From Palaemon carinicauda (taxonomy: Eukaryota; Arthropoda; Malacostraca; Decapoda; Palaemonidae), in the NCBI RefSeq assembly GCF_036898095.1, contig NC_090728.1, positions 86,922,739 through 86,986,738 of the forward strand: a DNA stretch of 64,000 nucleotides, in the 5' to 3' direction. A program made the translations under genes and the position numbers. The notes below the pieces were generated by a model. It was given only the letters and a program-made list of their open reading frames with translations. It searched no databases and was not told the origin of the DNA. Below, piece by piece: positions 1 to 13,319 of the stretch (positions are counted from its first letter, which is position 1; each line of letters starts with the position of its first letter).

Positions 1-65
1 ATGAAAGCACAATTAACTATTTAAATCGTAATGTTTTAGAATGCAATAATGCTTTGGAAACGAAT

Positions 66-144
<79 letters not shown>

Positions 145-301
145 AGTTGTTGAAAAGTAATCGAATGCACTGGTTTTGTTTGTTTATTTTATAAAAACTA
201 TTATTGTCCAGATATTTAAGGTTTAGTTTATAGAATAAGCGGTATTTCTGTTTAAGTAAGTATAGAGTATACAGTAACATATCGCGCAAGAGAACACATA
301 A
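1..301. other. Unassigned sequence with a microsatellite
   Basis: No gene or recognisable element is visible here apart from the (GA)n tract at 69-142. The last three bases (TAA) are the probable left target site of the Harbinger element that follows. Confidence 0.5.
69..142. repeat. (GA)n microsatellite
   Basis: This is an uninterrupted GA dinucleotide run of about 74 bases. Confidence 0.97.
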
Positions 302-1876
302 GGGCCCTTTCACACTAAACGATTTAAATCCGCCTCCGCCAGCAGAGCGGCACCGCGCTTACAAGTTGACTGATAAACCTAATGGAGCCTTTCACATTAT
401 AGCACCGCAGAGTTTTTTCCGTCGCGGTGCCGCTTTGCATGAGCGGTGTCCCACTGTCTCGAAGCGGTGCCGCTCCCATCGACGGTTGTAGTTGGCCATC
501 ATGTTCAATGCGCGTCTTCACACCAGGCGGATTTTTTCCGCCTTTACAAGTGGTTGAATATCATTAGGTCACTGCTTTTTATCAGGGAATCATCATGAAT
601 TCTGTGGATACGGATCAAGATATTGGTACTTCTCATTTCTTTAGTCAAAATGAATCCAGTTTTATGAGATAAAAGTATGGAGAAGTATAAAAGTCATAAT
701 TTAGTTTGCATCTGCTTGGAGAGAAGTATACTGTGGTTTGAATGAAGGATTTCAACATCTTTTTGGTAAGGAGAAATATTATGGTGAGCTTTTTGTTATT
801 TATTTATCTTTGATTTTGCAACAGTTTTTATTAAGTAAAGCATGGCTAACCATTTGCTACCATTTTAAGAATACTGCGTCATAAAGACACTTATTACTAG
901 ATAGGAGAAAGTTTATGTACTTTTTCAGTGTCATATTTTAATATATTGCCAACTCAAAACCCCTACTTCACTCATAAAATAATCAGCAAATGTGTTTCTG
1001 ATGTTATCCGCTACTAGTTCAGCTCGTATATTTATAGGATGTTCAGGCTCTTCTAATCCATTTATTGTTAGTGTTTTTTATATGAAAACCATCGCGATCT
1101 CTAACAATGTTGCGAAGAATATTTTCCAACATTCATAGATACGTGAAATCATCCATTTGTTACCTAAAGTTCCAAATGCACATTCAACATCCATTTTTGA
1201 TGGAGAAGTATTTAAAAGCGCAAGATACAGACGACTGGCGATATATAACAGGTGCTCTTTTTGTTGATAGGCGTAAGAGGAGATTATGAATCTGACATTC
1301 AACAAACCTTCTTCCTCGTTACTTAAACGATAATTGAATACTCTCTTTTTTCACTAAATTGTCATCCTCCGTATGGCCATATTAAGTTTTCATGCAGTTC
1401 AAATTTTCCCCTAAAATACATAAGACACACATGGTTCCTGAACACTGGGCAATAGTTTGGGTTGAGGTAGAGGAAAGAAATTTTAGTCAAAATGTCTCTA
1501 GAAAGATGTACTTCTGGAAGTGGTCGAATCACAGTCTTTCCCATGCGTGCCAATGTTCTTCAATTGTTATTTCGGACATTTTAAATTACTAGAAAAATTA
1601 TCATCATTATTATTTAGTTTTCCAAAGAGAGAAGCTTATGCGCTGTGCATGTCTCTTTGGGCATTGGATTCTCGATCGTCTCTCTCATAATATTTACAGG
1701 TACAATAGGTCGCTCCTGTTATCCATCTTGTGTCACACTACATTTTGTCTTTAATATTTAAAAAGATAATTGATCTCTGTAGGCGGAGACCGTGCAAATA
1801 AGCGGTGTCGTCTGCAGTAACTGCGGGGCAGAGACCGCCTCGAGTGCGAAAAAAATCGCATAGTGTGAAAGGGGCC
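302..1876. mobile_element. PIF/Harbinger-type DNA transposon, decayed
   Basis: The ends are inverted: GGGCCCTTTCACACTA on the left and its near-complement (TAGTGTGAAAGGGGCC) on the right. They are flanked by TAA (299-301) and TTA (1877-1879), consistent with the 3-bp TWA target of PIF/Harbinger elements if one copy has mutated. The subterminal zones (about 335-545 and 1790-1850) repeat GC-rich words such as GCGGTGCCGC. Interior minus-strand fragments resemble the C-terminal part of the Harbinger DDE nuclease. No intact ORF and no convincing Myb/SANT partner gene was seen, so the copy is dead. Confidence 0.75.
1078..1553 (-). pseudogene. Harbinger (HARBI1-like) DDE transposase C-terminal fragment
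   Basis: Read on the minus strand, this stretch gives, in order, FELHENLIWPYGG (about 1380-1420), VECAFGTLGNKW (about 1140-1180) and, in a different frame, VRDRDGF (about 1085-1105). These match the conserved C-terminal blocks of PIF/Harbinger nucleases: the 'LMRPY' block, 'VECAFGIL..RW' and 'LHNFVRDRDGF'. The blocks lie in different frames and the N-terminal catalytic half is not recognisable, so this is a frameshifted fragment. It lies inside inverted repeats of the same transposon type, which supports the call. Function is presumably lost. Confidence 0.75.
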
Positions 1877-2594
<718 letters not shown>

Positions 2595-2639
2595 AAACGG
2601 ATATTGAGCGAAGCGAAAAATCTATTTTTGGGTGAGATA

Positions 2640-2977
2640 GCCATGTCGTCCTGATGGAAGTTCTTTTAGGGTAGCTTCCTAGGGTATATTTGACTACGGT
2701 GATATTCCCAGAGAATTTTACCTTAAGGTATCCAGAATTCTAACTCCTGGAGCGAATATCTCTAAATAAATGTAAATGGGATATCGCGTCATATCAGAGG
2801 ACGTATTCTTGACACGCCACATAGCTATCTTCACCCCGAACAGAGTTAACACTTCGAGGGGTCAAAGTGGCAAGAAAACAAAAAACGAGAATGAAAGGAG
2901 AGCCGTTAATAAGGTACCTCTCCTATCCCGCTTCGAGTGTGTACACAATGCCGCCGACGGCGCCATCTCTATTCCTT
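2640..2977 (+). repeat. Left inverted terminal repeat of DIRS copy A
   Basis: It runs from GCCATGTCGTCCTGATGG to ATTCCTTGTA and is the inverse of 11042-11372, with scattered substitutions and small indels between the arms. The outer ~45 bases (2595-2639, AACGGATATTGAGCGAAGCG...) are not part of the shared repeat but are mirrored in the internal complementary region. Confidence 0.88.
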
Positions 2978-3057
2978 GTAGCAATACACGAGGTGCTACA
3001 GATACTGTATTATAGGGAGGGGTCCTATAGCCCTTATTATTAAAAGGAAGGGCGGGT

Positions 3058-3150
3058 CCATCAGGATGACATGGCTATCTCACCCAAAAATAGATTTTTC
3101 GCTTCGCTCAAAATCCGTTTTTTTGGGCTCAGGCCATGTCGTCCTGATGG
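3058..3150. repeat. Internal complementary region (ICR) of DIRS copy A
   Basis: The first part is the inverse of the element's left outer end (2595-2657) and the second part is the inverse of its right outer end (11355-11384). The two parts meet at a T-run around 3118-3124. In DIRS elements such a region is thought to template the joining of the two ends into a circular intermediate. Confidence 0.85.
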
Positions 3151-4061
3151 AAGTTTACCAGAGCATTACTGTATCTGTGGATTCTCAAATTGTGCCATAC
3201 CCTCAAGAAAGTATTTCCTTGTCAGCATAGACCTAGAGACCTATGATGTTACCGTCATACATCATTCCATCTAAGCATAAACCATGTTAGTGCTTCCTGC
3301 CCCCTACAGGGAAGAATCATACTAGACTCTGGAAAAAGTCTCGAGGAGTACATATTACCTATGGATGACTGACAGACAAGCCTGTATAGTGGTCTCACCC
3401 TATACATTATAAAGCAAAGTTTGTATAAGAACCACCAATGTCAGTATGAAATACCGACAAGTCTCCCGGTATGCCTATTCATATCAATGGATTGGACAAA
3501 GGTTTATATCCGTTTAGGAACAATTTTGCATATCCACCACCATCCCTTTAGGGTATGAAGTCTTTCTTTCTTGAGGAAAGAATAAACCAATGAATGTTTG
3601 CTTGTAGCAAGGAACAATCTTAAAGACTATTCATGTTAAAATTATCCATAGTTTTAAGTGTAATGCTAAGTACATTTCTTGTAAAATGACTTGGGCGAAT
3701 AAGACGCAAGGTTCACTAAGAACTAGTTTATTGACAATCAATAAAAATATAGGTCAATCGACAATTATAAGAATTATTATATGTGGATGAACAAATAATT
3801 AAGCATAAAGATAACAGTAAAAACAGAAAATATTGTTTCATCTGAAAAGGAAACATATATGCGCCACTTTTAATATCAAAATATTAATACTGTTGTTACA
3901 GTCTGTATTACTGTTCAATCACACTAGCGTAACAAATGCTTGGCACATGTGTCCGCACTATGTTTAGTTCACCTTTATCTATGAAACAGTTCATAAGGAC
4001 ACCTTAGTGACCTAACACTTAGTCTGTAGAAACAGTCCGTGACTACACACCCACCCCTGAA
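3151..4061 (-). other. 3' noncoding region of DIRS copy A
   Basis: No ORF of note. The stretch matches the equivalent region of copy B (37028-37933), for example GTGCTTCCTGCCCCCTACAG at about 3289 and in copy B at about 37164, so it belongs to the element. Confidence 0.75.
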
Positions 4062-5648
4062 TTAATCGTCCCAATTACTTTCACTGTTCCTCGCAGATTT
4101 AAACAGAGCAGGTTTAAGGACACTACCTGCTGCTACCACAGACCTCTTAAGTTCCTCCCCTTGCTTTGCATAGTGTCTAAAGAATACTCTGGATGACTTC
4201 CAGCCAGTGTATGAGCGAAGATGTTCGAAATCCATATAATTAAAGAAATTTATGGAAGAGGCAACTTTTCTCGGATCATGACCTGCGGGCGTACTATCTG
4301 GATCCGCTCTGCGAATAAAATAGGTGATTTTCACCCTTTGTTGCTGCAGAGATAAATTTGAGCCTGAGGTATCTCCCCTTAACAGCTGTCCTCCCCTAAA
4401 GTCTGAAGTTCTACGAAGATAGACCTTTAGGCACTCCACTGGACATAGAGATGCATCTTCCTTCAGAGGGCAGATTCTCCAGGGACCCCACCTGTTGGTG
4501 GGTAGCTCGTTCGTGGCGAGAAACGTTGGGTCCGGAAAAAGGTTCAGTTCTCCCCCATCTAAGAACTGAACATGACCTTCTTCTCTCGAGAGGGCTACTA
4601 TTTCACTAACTCTGGCCCCCGAAGCGAGTGCAAACAGAACTATAACTTTTTGGGTCAAATTCTTTAAAGCACACTCCTCATTATTCATCATTGAAGCAAA
4701 ATGAAGAACATTATCCAGAGACCATGGAATGGGTTTCGGAGGTGTTGATGGTCTGAGCCTAGCACAGGCCTTCGGAATTTTGTTAAAAATGTCATTAGAG
4801 AGGTCGACCTGGAAGGCATATAGAATAGGCCTTGTCAAGGCAGACTTACACGTTGATATTGTGTTGGCTGCTAAACCTTGTTCATGAAGGTGGATGAAGA
4901 ATGATAAACAGAAGTCTGTTGAGATCTTTTGTGGATTGTTTGCCTTGTCAAAGGACACCCACTTCCTTCATGATGACTCATATTGCCTTCTGGTAGATTT
5001 GGACTTATATTCCTCTAAAAAGTCCATACTGTCTCTTGATATCCCGAATCTTTTTCTCACTGCTAGGGAGAGAAAATCATGAGCTGCAGGTTCCAGGTTT
5101 TCTGTGATTAAGCGAAGACAGTTGACTTCTGAACTCTCTGAGTCAAAACTGGATTCGGTAGCGGCACAAACTTCAGTCATAGTTCTAATGCCAGAGGGAA
5201 CCAAACGCTGTTCGGCCACTTGTGAGCCACTATTGCCGCTTTCCCCTTGAAAGATCTCAGTTTGTCGAGGACCTTTAATAGAAGTTTGTGCGGAGGGAAC
5301 AGGTAAATCCTGGACCATCTGTTCCAGTTGAGGGACATAGCGTCCACTGCTTCCGCTAGAGGATCCTCGTACGGGGACACATAACGATGTAACTTCGTCT
5401 TGTCGTTCGTCGCAAAGAGGTCTATCTGCAGTTCTGGGACTTGACTCGAGATGAAAGAGAACGATCCTGCATCTAGGGACCATTCCGACTCTATCGGTGT
5501 GAACCTGGATAAAGCGTCCGCCGTCACATTGCGGAACCCTTGAAGGTGAACTGGTGACGAGTGCCATCTCTTCTTTTCCGCTAGCCGGAAGATGGCCAAC
5601 ATCACTTGGTTGATTTGAGATGACCTCGACCCTTGTCGATTCAGGCAT
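4062..5648 (-). pseudogene. DIRS tyrosine recombinase (copy A), interrupted by one stop
   Basis: This is the phage-integrase-type recombinase that would insert the element's circular DNA. The frame is open from 5648 down to 4062 except for a single in-frame TGA at 4968-4970, where copy B has tryptophan (ESAWKKW). All catalytic landmarks survive downstream of it: GARVSE (catalytic Arg), GHDPRK (HxxR), GWKSS and FRHY (nucleophile Tyr). The C-terminus runs longer than copy B and ends SNWDD. The segment upstream of about 5050 overlaps the RNase H frame. One nonsense codon makes this a recent or mild inactivation compared with the gag and RT frames of the same copy. Confidence 0.88.
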
Positions 5649-6945
5649 CTCACTATCACCTCACTGTCTAGGACCAATCTTATGTGGATCAAGTGGCGAG
5701 GAGATACTTTCTTCAGTGTAAGAAGTACTGCCATGGCCTCTAGAAAGTTTATATGAACTTCTTGAATAGGTTGGACCAAGCTCCTTGGGCTTTCTTTCGG
5801 TGAAAATGACTTCCCCATCCTTCCTTTGAAGTGCCTGTATGAATAGTAATTGAGGGGGGAGGTGGCTGAAGAAGTACAGATTTCTTCAATTTCTTGGCTT
5901 TGGACCACGGCTTGAGAAGCGTTCGCAGACGAGTCGGTAGTGGTCTTATCAGATCTCTTCGCACGTTTGATGCATATTTTCTCCAAACTCCGGTTGCATC
6001 CTTTAGCTGTGCTCTTAGCACAGGATCTGTTACTGAGGCAAACTGTAGAGAGCCCAGCACACTCTCCTGTTCGCGTCTTGATATCCGTTTAGATTCTAGT
6101 AGTCTCTGGACAGATCCTGCTATTTCTTTCCTCTTCTTCACAGGAATGGAAAGCTGGTGTGACTGTAAGTTCCAGTGGATTCCCAACCACTGAAACTTTT
6201 GAGATGGAGAAAGTCGAGACTTTTTGATGTTGATCTTGAATCCTATATGTTTCAGGAACTGGATCACCTTTTTGGAGGCTTGCATGTATTCTGTCCTGGA
6301 TGCTGCCCACACCAGCCAGTCGTCTAAGTAGGCCACTACTTGGTTTCCCTTTAGGCGTAATTGCTGGACAGCTGCGTTTGCAAGCTTTGTGAAAATCCCA
6401 GGGGCTATGTTTAGCCCGAATGGCATGGCTCTGAAGGCATAAAGTCTTCATTGTAGCTTGAACCCTAGGTAGGAGGAGAGGTGACGACTGATTGGAACGT
6501 GCCAATAAGCATCTGAAAAGTCTATAGATATGGTGTATGCCCGTTTGGGCAGTAGGGTCCTTATGTGTTGAAGTGTCAGCATCCTGAACTTGTAGTTCAC
6601 TATGAACTTGTTGAGTGGCTACAAGTCCAGAATGACTCTGAGTTTTTCTGAGTCCTTCTTTGGAACACAAAACAGCCTTCCTTGGAACTTGATGGACTTT
6701 ACCCTTTGGATTACCCTTTTCTCCAAGAGTTCTCGAACATATTCTTCCAGAACGGGGGTAGAGTGTTGGAAGAACTGTGGGAACGGAGGTGGAGTGCTGT
6801 ACCAGCTCCAACCCAGTCCATTCTTGATTAGGCTGTGGGCCCAGGGATCGAAGGTCCAATGATCCCGAAATAGATGAAGTCTCCCTCCTACTGGAAGCAT
6901 CTCACTTCTGCTGTTGTGGACCTTAGGCCTTGCCTCCTTGACCAC
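5177..6945 (-). pseudogene. DIRS reverse transcriptase-RNase H (copy A), broken
   Basis: This is homologous to the 649-residue RT/RNase H ORF of copy B. The RT core is recognisable (MPFGLNIAPGIF, then the catalytic YLDDWLVWAAS). It is interrupted by in-frame stops at about 6618 (after RVILDL) and about 6449 (after GFKLQ), and by a frameshift at about 5750 inside RNase H. The first RNase H catalytic aspartate is lost (HTGTS where copy B has HTDAS). The later RNase H part (HINFLEAMAVL, VLDSEV, TADALSR) and the following conserved segment continue in another frame down to 5177. It cannot make a functional polymerase as it stands. Confidence 0.88.
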
Positions 6946-8852
6946 GTCCTCCCCTGAATCCCTTTCCTCTTGAAGGGCATCTAAAGGAACCTCTGGCTGT
7001 TCCTCTAGCTCTTGGGCGAAAGGTTGTTGTCTGCCTTTCGAACGCTGGGTTGAACGCAGGCGACTGAGTCGTCACCGCTTGAGGTACCAACTGGTACGTG
7101 GTTGGAGGTTGTGCCACCATCTGAGGCACCGCGGTCGCCGGAAGTTGTTGCTGCTGCTGTCTATAAGGCTTGGCTGGCTGAGAGGATAGTCTAGGCTTCT
7201 TTTTCTTCCTCTTAGGTTGAGGACCCTCATCCAGGGAAGACTTTCTCTTAAGAGTTAGGCCCCACTTCTGGAGAAGGTTCCTATTCTCCGTGACGGCCTT
7301 ATCCACTACCTTTTTGACCACTTCATTAGGGAAGAGGTCCTTACCCCATATACAAGAGGAAATCAGTTTCCTAGGTTTGTGCCTCACTGCAGCCGAGGCG
7401 AACACGAACTCTCTACAAGCTCTCTTAGCTTTGATAAAACTGTAGAGATCTTTTGTCACTGTGGCCAGATGGGTTTTGGCCACTACCATGAACATGTCTT
7501 GGATCTTGGGGTCGCTTGCGATCGTTTCCAGAGTCGTCTGTATGGATATTGATGCAGCAAGTCTCTCTTTTGTCTCTTGCTCCCTGCGCAAGAGAAAATT
7601 TGACAGCTTTGGAAGGTCCTCACCGAACTGACATCCGGCAATATCGGCCTCCAACTTCCCGACTGAGAAGATAGGGTGAACGTCCTTCTAGTCTTTCTGG
7701 TCCATGGGTAAGGTCAGGGACAACAGCTTGCATTCCTCCAAGGAGGGACATGGTTTCCCTGCCTCAACCGCCTTCAAGGCAGCCTTATATCCCTTCTCCA
7801 TAAAGGGAAAGGCTCATGTAGGAGAAGCCACAAAGGAAGGATGCTTCTTACTCAAGGCTGGTATCTTTGAGTTTGTGAAGCCCCTCTCTTTCATTGAGCT
7901 CGTCAGTAAGGCCTGTGCCTTACTATGGTCAAAGACTATAACCTCTTTCGGCTCCGTCTCTTCCTTTGAGGCTGGCTACTTCCTAAGATGGACATAGCAG
8001 TCCGGGTAAGACTCCTTGTTGGGCCAGAATTCCGCTTCTTCAAAGGGAATTGAACCCAACTTCTCCGATATGACAATCTTCCCAGTTGTCATAGGCATGT
8101 GCTTGGCATACCTCCATGGATTGGCATCCGAGCACAAAGGAAGATCCTTCATGTTGAGCTTCTTCTGGGGCCCATGTGATGCTGCAATTCTACGCATCTC
8201 CAACTTCATTGCAGCTTCCTTTTCATCATTCTTCTTCTGCATCTGTTGAATCATTTCAATGATGGAAGAAAGAGTCCTTCCCAGTTCATCTGGGATAGCA
8301 GACGATGTTGAGGGAACAGGTTCAGGGGCCGGAACCGATGTAACCGACACCTCGTCGATTTCTTCCTCCTCAGTATCAGGAGCCTGGGTCAGCTCCTCTT
8401 CTTGACCTTCTGCCAGAAGGTCCTTTTCGGTGTACTCGGACACTTCAGACATTCTATCGTCCAGTTGGATGTCTTGAGATTTCAGAATCTACCGGAATCT
8501 GAACTGTCGGGATCTCCGCATGAGGCTTAGGAATCACTGCATCCGCCGATGCCTTAGGAAAAAGGTAAGCCCTCATCTTCTCGCTTGGAAGGTAGGGGCC
8601 TGAAGTATTCTTCTGAAAACCCCTCACCCAGGTTCGTAACTTTTCCTTAGCTGCGTCCCTTGACTCCGCCGACTTAGGGGTGTCAAATGCCTCGGTAATC
8701 AGGTTAGAACAGATAGAACATACCTGAGGATCCCAATACCGGAGATCACCTTTGGAGACTACGCATGCTGCGTGCCTCCTGCACAACTCATGTCCACAGA
8801 GGTTTTTGCTGCGGACGTTGCAAAACATGCTCCCGCACTTCAGATGGTCCTC
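6923..8852 (-). pseudogene. DIRS gag-like protein (copy A), broken
   Basis: This is homologous to the 663-residue gag ORF of copy B. The N-terminal Cys/His cluster is present (FCNVRSKNLCGHELCRRHAAC, shortened by the lack of an in-frame ATG before it). The frame shifts near 8453, has a stop after YVHLRK near 7976 and further stops before 7654, then reads on to an Arg/Gly-rich tail (about 6925-7000). The upstream limit is set at a polypyrimidine-AG (minus strand, AG at 8853-8854), identical in position to the acceptor-like site in copy B. Confidence 0.82.
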
Positions 8853-11041
8853 CTGTAAAGAGAAGAAATTCTTTGAGTATCAAGTGAGGGCATATCACTG
8901 GATAACTAATATTAATATATATAGCTTATAACAGTCAAGATAGAAAGAAAAGAAGGAAAGACACATACTTGTATTTCCTGCCCAGCCAATTGCTGTAACC
9001 TTCCAGATATTAAAACTAAGGTTAAGTGTCATTCTAGAATAACCATCATATTTTCCAGAGGAAATTTTAGGTGCAGCTCACACCATTGTAAAGAATTTTA
9101 ATATGCTGGATAATTAGTAAAGAAAAAACTCACTTTCTTTATTCTGTACGGTCTCAACAAAAGGCTGTACAAGGCAACACCAAGTATGTTGGAAGAACTT
9201 AGTGTTACAATATATTCCATACTATAGTTTTCTCCATGCAGTATATACTATACTGTAAAAATACTGGCTACTGTATACAATATAATATCCTGCTGGCTGG
9301 CATGTACCTTAATATAGTTCAAAGGTATACTACCTTTAGACTACTAGGCGGCAGATCGATAGTTCAGTGTGTGCGCCGGCCGGCACTCTCTGCCGGCCGG
9401 CAACCAAAAACAACAGCACCCGGCTGCCGGCCGCTAATCGTAGCATCCGGCAGATCTTATGGTGTGCTTCCGTTGCTGGCCGATAATGGTAGGTGATACC
9501 TATGCCGGCCGGCAGTGAAAAAGAACTAGAGAACTTCCACCCACCCGGCTGCCGGTTATTCAAGCCGGCAGCCGGGCTAGGGGTACAATACACTAACAAG
9601 GAAACAGAATGAATGTAAGGATATAAGGCGGCACTGCCTTACAGCCTTCCATCCAGAAAGAGTGAACATAAGGAAGGAGAGAATGTAATATTCAGGCTTC
9701 CTTCTATCCATCGCCTGCCGGGCTCTACCGACAGACATGGACGTAAGACCAAGGGAGGTCTGGGGAACACTCTACAGAAGTTAGGCCTCTGCCGGCCGGC
9801 AGAGGACTGAGCCAGTTCAACATCCTAACCTACTCTAGGTACAAATGTAGAACGACGGCCAAGAGTTGTAATAGTTAGGCTATTACTAAGGATAGGGGGG
9901 AAAGGGGAAAGAGGGTCCTGCAAACTTTGCTCTAGTATGAGATTTACCCCAACGGCTAAGTAAGCTCATCCTAGCCTAGGGTTTATCCATAGGGAGGGAG
10001 GTCAGCAACACTTGCCACCTTCCTCAATACCAAAACAAAGTTTGATGTTGCTATTCACTAGGAAATGGAGAATCTTATCCTTCAATCCGAGAATAACAAC
10101 ACTGGACTAGTCTGCTAGATCACTAGAAGTAGGAATCATCTCGTACAGAAACCTTCGGATGTGGTCTAGGGAGGCTAAGCCTCCTAGGTCTGTATCTAAC
10201 CTAGCCAAGGAATCTCATTCTCTATGCCAGGAAAATACAGACCCCAGACTAATTACTCTGATGTTCTGCCCAAACCTGAAACCAGATATAGTACTCTGGT
10301 TACAGGATTAGTACAGAAACACCCTAGTATAGGTATACCTGAATACTATTCAGTTAAAACCACCTGGATTAAGCTTCAGGCTTAACTCAGAGGGAAAAAG
10401 GGATTGAACTTAGTCTCCAGGGGAGAAAAGAACAAACGGGGAAGTGTGCGAAAGTATACTAAAGCCCCATAGGCTACTAGCCTAGGCGCGGTGAGAATCG
10501 ATTACCTAAATCACCGAAACTCGCGTATACAATCTTGGAAGATAAATATTTATTAATATCTTATATGTATAAAAATGCCTAGAGCTTCAATAAATTCAAA
10601 ACACTCGGAAATCTGTATATCATGCATGAAAGTACTAGGGCCAGACGCCTAGGCTATGAAGCCTATTGTAAGCCAGGATCGGTTACCTCAATCGCCGAAA
10701 CTGAATTTACTAACGGCATCATATAAAGAATTCCTGTTCGTAAAGCTAAATAGCTACATTTATTAAAGCATAAGGACCGGGATCGTCGCTCTGGCTAACT
10801 AAATGACTCATGCATAGTGAGCGACAGCGTCCAGGACGCCTCCAATAGGCAACAGCTCTTGTTTACGTTAATATCGGTTTCGATTTACTTCAAAACACCA
10901 AGAGCTTACATTTATACATAATAAAGATAATACTCAACTTTCCAGAGGCAGAAGAGGCTGGAGAAAGCATCATAATGTTGAAATAAATCAAAGATAACGA
11001 GAGAATCACAAGGGAAACATCGAGTAGTAGAGCTACGCAAT
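8853..11041 (-). other. 5' noncoding region of DIRS copy A with GCCGGC palindromes
   Basis: No supported ORF in about 2.2 kb. The part at 9350-9800 is dense in GCCGGCCGGC-type palindromes and is GC-rich against an AT-rich background. The rest matches the 5' region of copy B in order, for example the motif around GAATCGATTACCTAAAT and the stretch reading TTGCTGTAACCTTCC near 8990. Probable role: transcription start and leader region (inference). Confidence 0.7.
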
Positions 11042-11372
11042 AAGGAATAGAGATGGCGCCGTCAGCGGCATTGTGTACACAGTCGAAGCGTGATAGGAGA
11101 GGTACTTTATTAACAGCTCTCCTTTCATTCTCGTTTTTCATTTTCTTTGACCCCTCGAAGTGTTAACTCTGTTCGGGGTGAAGATAGCTATGTGGCGTGT
11201 CAAGAATACGTCTTCTGATATTACGCGATATCCCATTTACATTTATTTAGGGATATTCGCTCCAGGAGTTAGAATTCTGGATACCTTAAGGTGAAATTCT
11301 CTGGGAATATCACCGTAGTCAAATATACCCTAGGAAGCTACCCTAAAGGAACTTCCATCAGGACGACATGGC
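11042..11372 (-). repeat. Right inverted terminal repeat of DIRS copy A
   Basis: It is the inverse of 2640-2977 with several mismatches and small indels. The short outer end (CTGAGCCCAAAAA) follows to 11384. Confidence 0.88.
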
Positions 11373-11384
11373 CTGAGCCCAAAA

Positions 11385-12100
11385 ATACGATACTAAAATG
11401 TGATTATTACATGCATACAGTTGAGTGAAATACCAGGGAGAGCAATGAGAGAGAAGGACAAAACAATATGACAGAGAGACAAGACAGGGGGATGCGGTAG
11501 CCAAGTTCCTTCTTCTTGTACATCCCCACCGCCAAATCTACTTTAAAATAAATTAGCAAAATCTAGGAATTTGAGAAATGTGAGAACTAATGAAAAATAG
11601 GGATGGGAATAGGTGGAATGAGGCATAAGATAGGAGTTTAGAATAATTGACAAGATGAAAATGATGGGTGAATGCTAGAAAAAAGAAGATGAATAAAATT
11701 GTGAAAAATAGAGAAAATCAAAACAGTTGGAAAGATATGTTGTAGATGTGTGTGTGGGAGAGCAAAGTAAATGTATGAAAGGGATTTGGTAAGGAATTGG
11801 GAAAAGGATTAAGGATATAATAATAATAATAATTGACGGACAATAATAATGTGAAAGAGATGTCATACTAATATGCATGATAGGTTATATCAGTGAGGTA
11901 ATTCTGCGAAAGTGAGGGGTCATATCATTGGGATAATATCGTGAAAGTGAATATAGGTTGACGACGGACTACGCAGATTTGATCAGCTATTTGAATGTAA
12001 ATAATTCTCTATGTTTTTAATTATAAATACGATACTAAAATGTGAATATTACGTACATGCATTATTATTGGATACAGTTATGTGAAACACCAATTTAATC
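11385..12100. other. Unassigned flank of DIRS copy A with a duplicate, unoccupied target
   Basis: No gene is visible. 11385-11430 (ATACGATACTAAAATGTGAT...) continues the host sequence interrupted by the element. Confidence 0.6.
11951..12085. repeat. Paralogous empty site for DIRS copy A
   Basis: This unit reads through from GGTTGACGACGG to TAATTATAA and directly into ATACGATACTAAAATGTG. The first half matches 2509-2594 and the second half matches 11385-11430, the two sides of DIRS copy A. It is a diverged copy of the host sequence without the insertion. Confidence 0.8.
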
Positions 12101-12849
12101 AAATTCCAGTTTATTTCAAATACAGTATAGCTGCAATTCTTTACTATAGTAAATGGATATACACTGTACTGAGAGAGAGCTAGGACCAGCTGGGTGTAGA
12201 GATAGGTAGTAGCGCACAGTGCTCCCAGCGATTTTTATGAGAATTTTTATTTAATAGGTTTACATTGTTCTTGGCCATACCAATGCTGTTACCAACTATC
12301 AGAAATCAAATTCTTAATGTTGGGTATACAATCATTACAAAGAATTTTTCTTTTTCCTCCTCCTTGGCTGCAAAGCAAGAAACCGCGATTAATAAGGTGC
12401 AACTGTATTGTACAATACATTAGCTATGATTAAAATAGGAGCGAGTTAAAGAAAACTCCTTGTTTATGTTTGACAGAAAATGTACTTCTTTACAGTAAGG
12501 GTAATATTATTAAAGTACATACAGTGCATACGACATAGTACTGTATATTTCGTATATGTACAGCCATGTACTGTAAGTATTGTTTTATTGTAGTTGGTCA
12601 ATTGGATTTCATGAGCCACATTCGGTATATTTTTTTGGAAAATGTCTTAAAACTATTCTTCCATGTATCTAAATTGTTTATGATATTTTTATGTTATTAC
12701 ACATTTTATATATCAAAATAGGTAATTATAAGCATTGAGTATTCATGAATTTTCCCTATTCGCATAGGGTTCTGGTCCCTAACCACCGCGAATCCTTGGG
12801 GGTTACTTCATATTGAATTGTAGTCTCAAAAGGTCTGGGCTAGTCAAGG
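12101..12849. other. Unassigned, with a MITE-like stretch
   Basis: There is no gene. From about 12470 to 12600 (AAAATGTACTTCTTTACAGT... to TGTACTGTAAGTATTGT) it resembles the interior of the MITE at 46781-47336, so a decayed member of that family is likely. The ends could not be placed with confidence. Confidence 0.4.
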
Positions 12850-13319
12850 AGAACAAAACTTTAACCGTGTCACAAGTTGTTCCTGCCTAAAATCCCAGAC
12901 CTGAGAAGATGAACCATTCTTCTCTCATGAGGAGAGCTGCTGCCCCAGGGATGCCCAACCCTCAACAGCCTCAAAAGAATTTGCCACATAAACAGGCTAA
13001 CCAGCAAAGATGCTTACATCTTCTTATGGACTTCCAGCCTAGGAGGCAAATCCTTCATACCACCTCTCACCGTAGAGGACACTTCTCCGGCCAAAGGAGT
13101 CGTGGCCGTAAAGGCATATCCCCCAAGTTATCACTGTTAAGGGGATGCCTGCAAAGCCATTTGTGTAGGTGGCAGTTCTTTGGGGGCTGATCCCTGGACT
13201 GTAGAAGCTCTGTGTTCAGGGAATCGAATCTCATTTGTTGACTGCCCTTCCCCTATGACTTTAACTCTGACAGTTCAACCATTTTATTTGACAGGATTTG
13301 CAAAGAATCTCCTCCAATA

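Larger units (their letters stand above)
2595..11384 (-). mobile_element. DIRS-type tyrosine-recombinase retrotransposon, family I copy A (full length, decayed)
   Basis: This is a full-length element read on the minus strand in the order right ITR (11042-11372), 5' noncoding region, gag, RT/RNase H, tyrosine recombinase, internal complementary region (3058-3150), left ITR (2640-2977). This is the layout of the DIRS order: split inverted repeats, no LTR direct repeats, and a tyrosine recombinase in place of an integrase. The coding regions carry several stops and frameshifts, and its two ITRs differ from each other at a number of sites, so the copy is older than copy B at 36461-45229, to which it is clearly homologous throughout. 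The flanks join cleanly to give a sequence present uninterrupted at about 11951-12080. Confidence 0.9.
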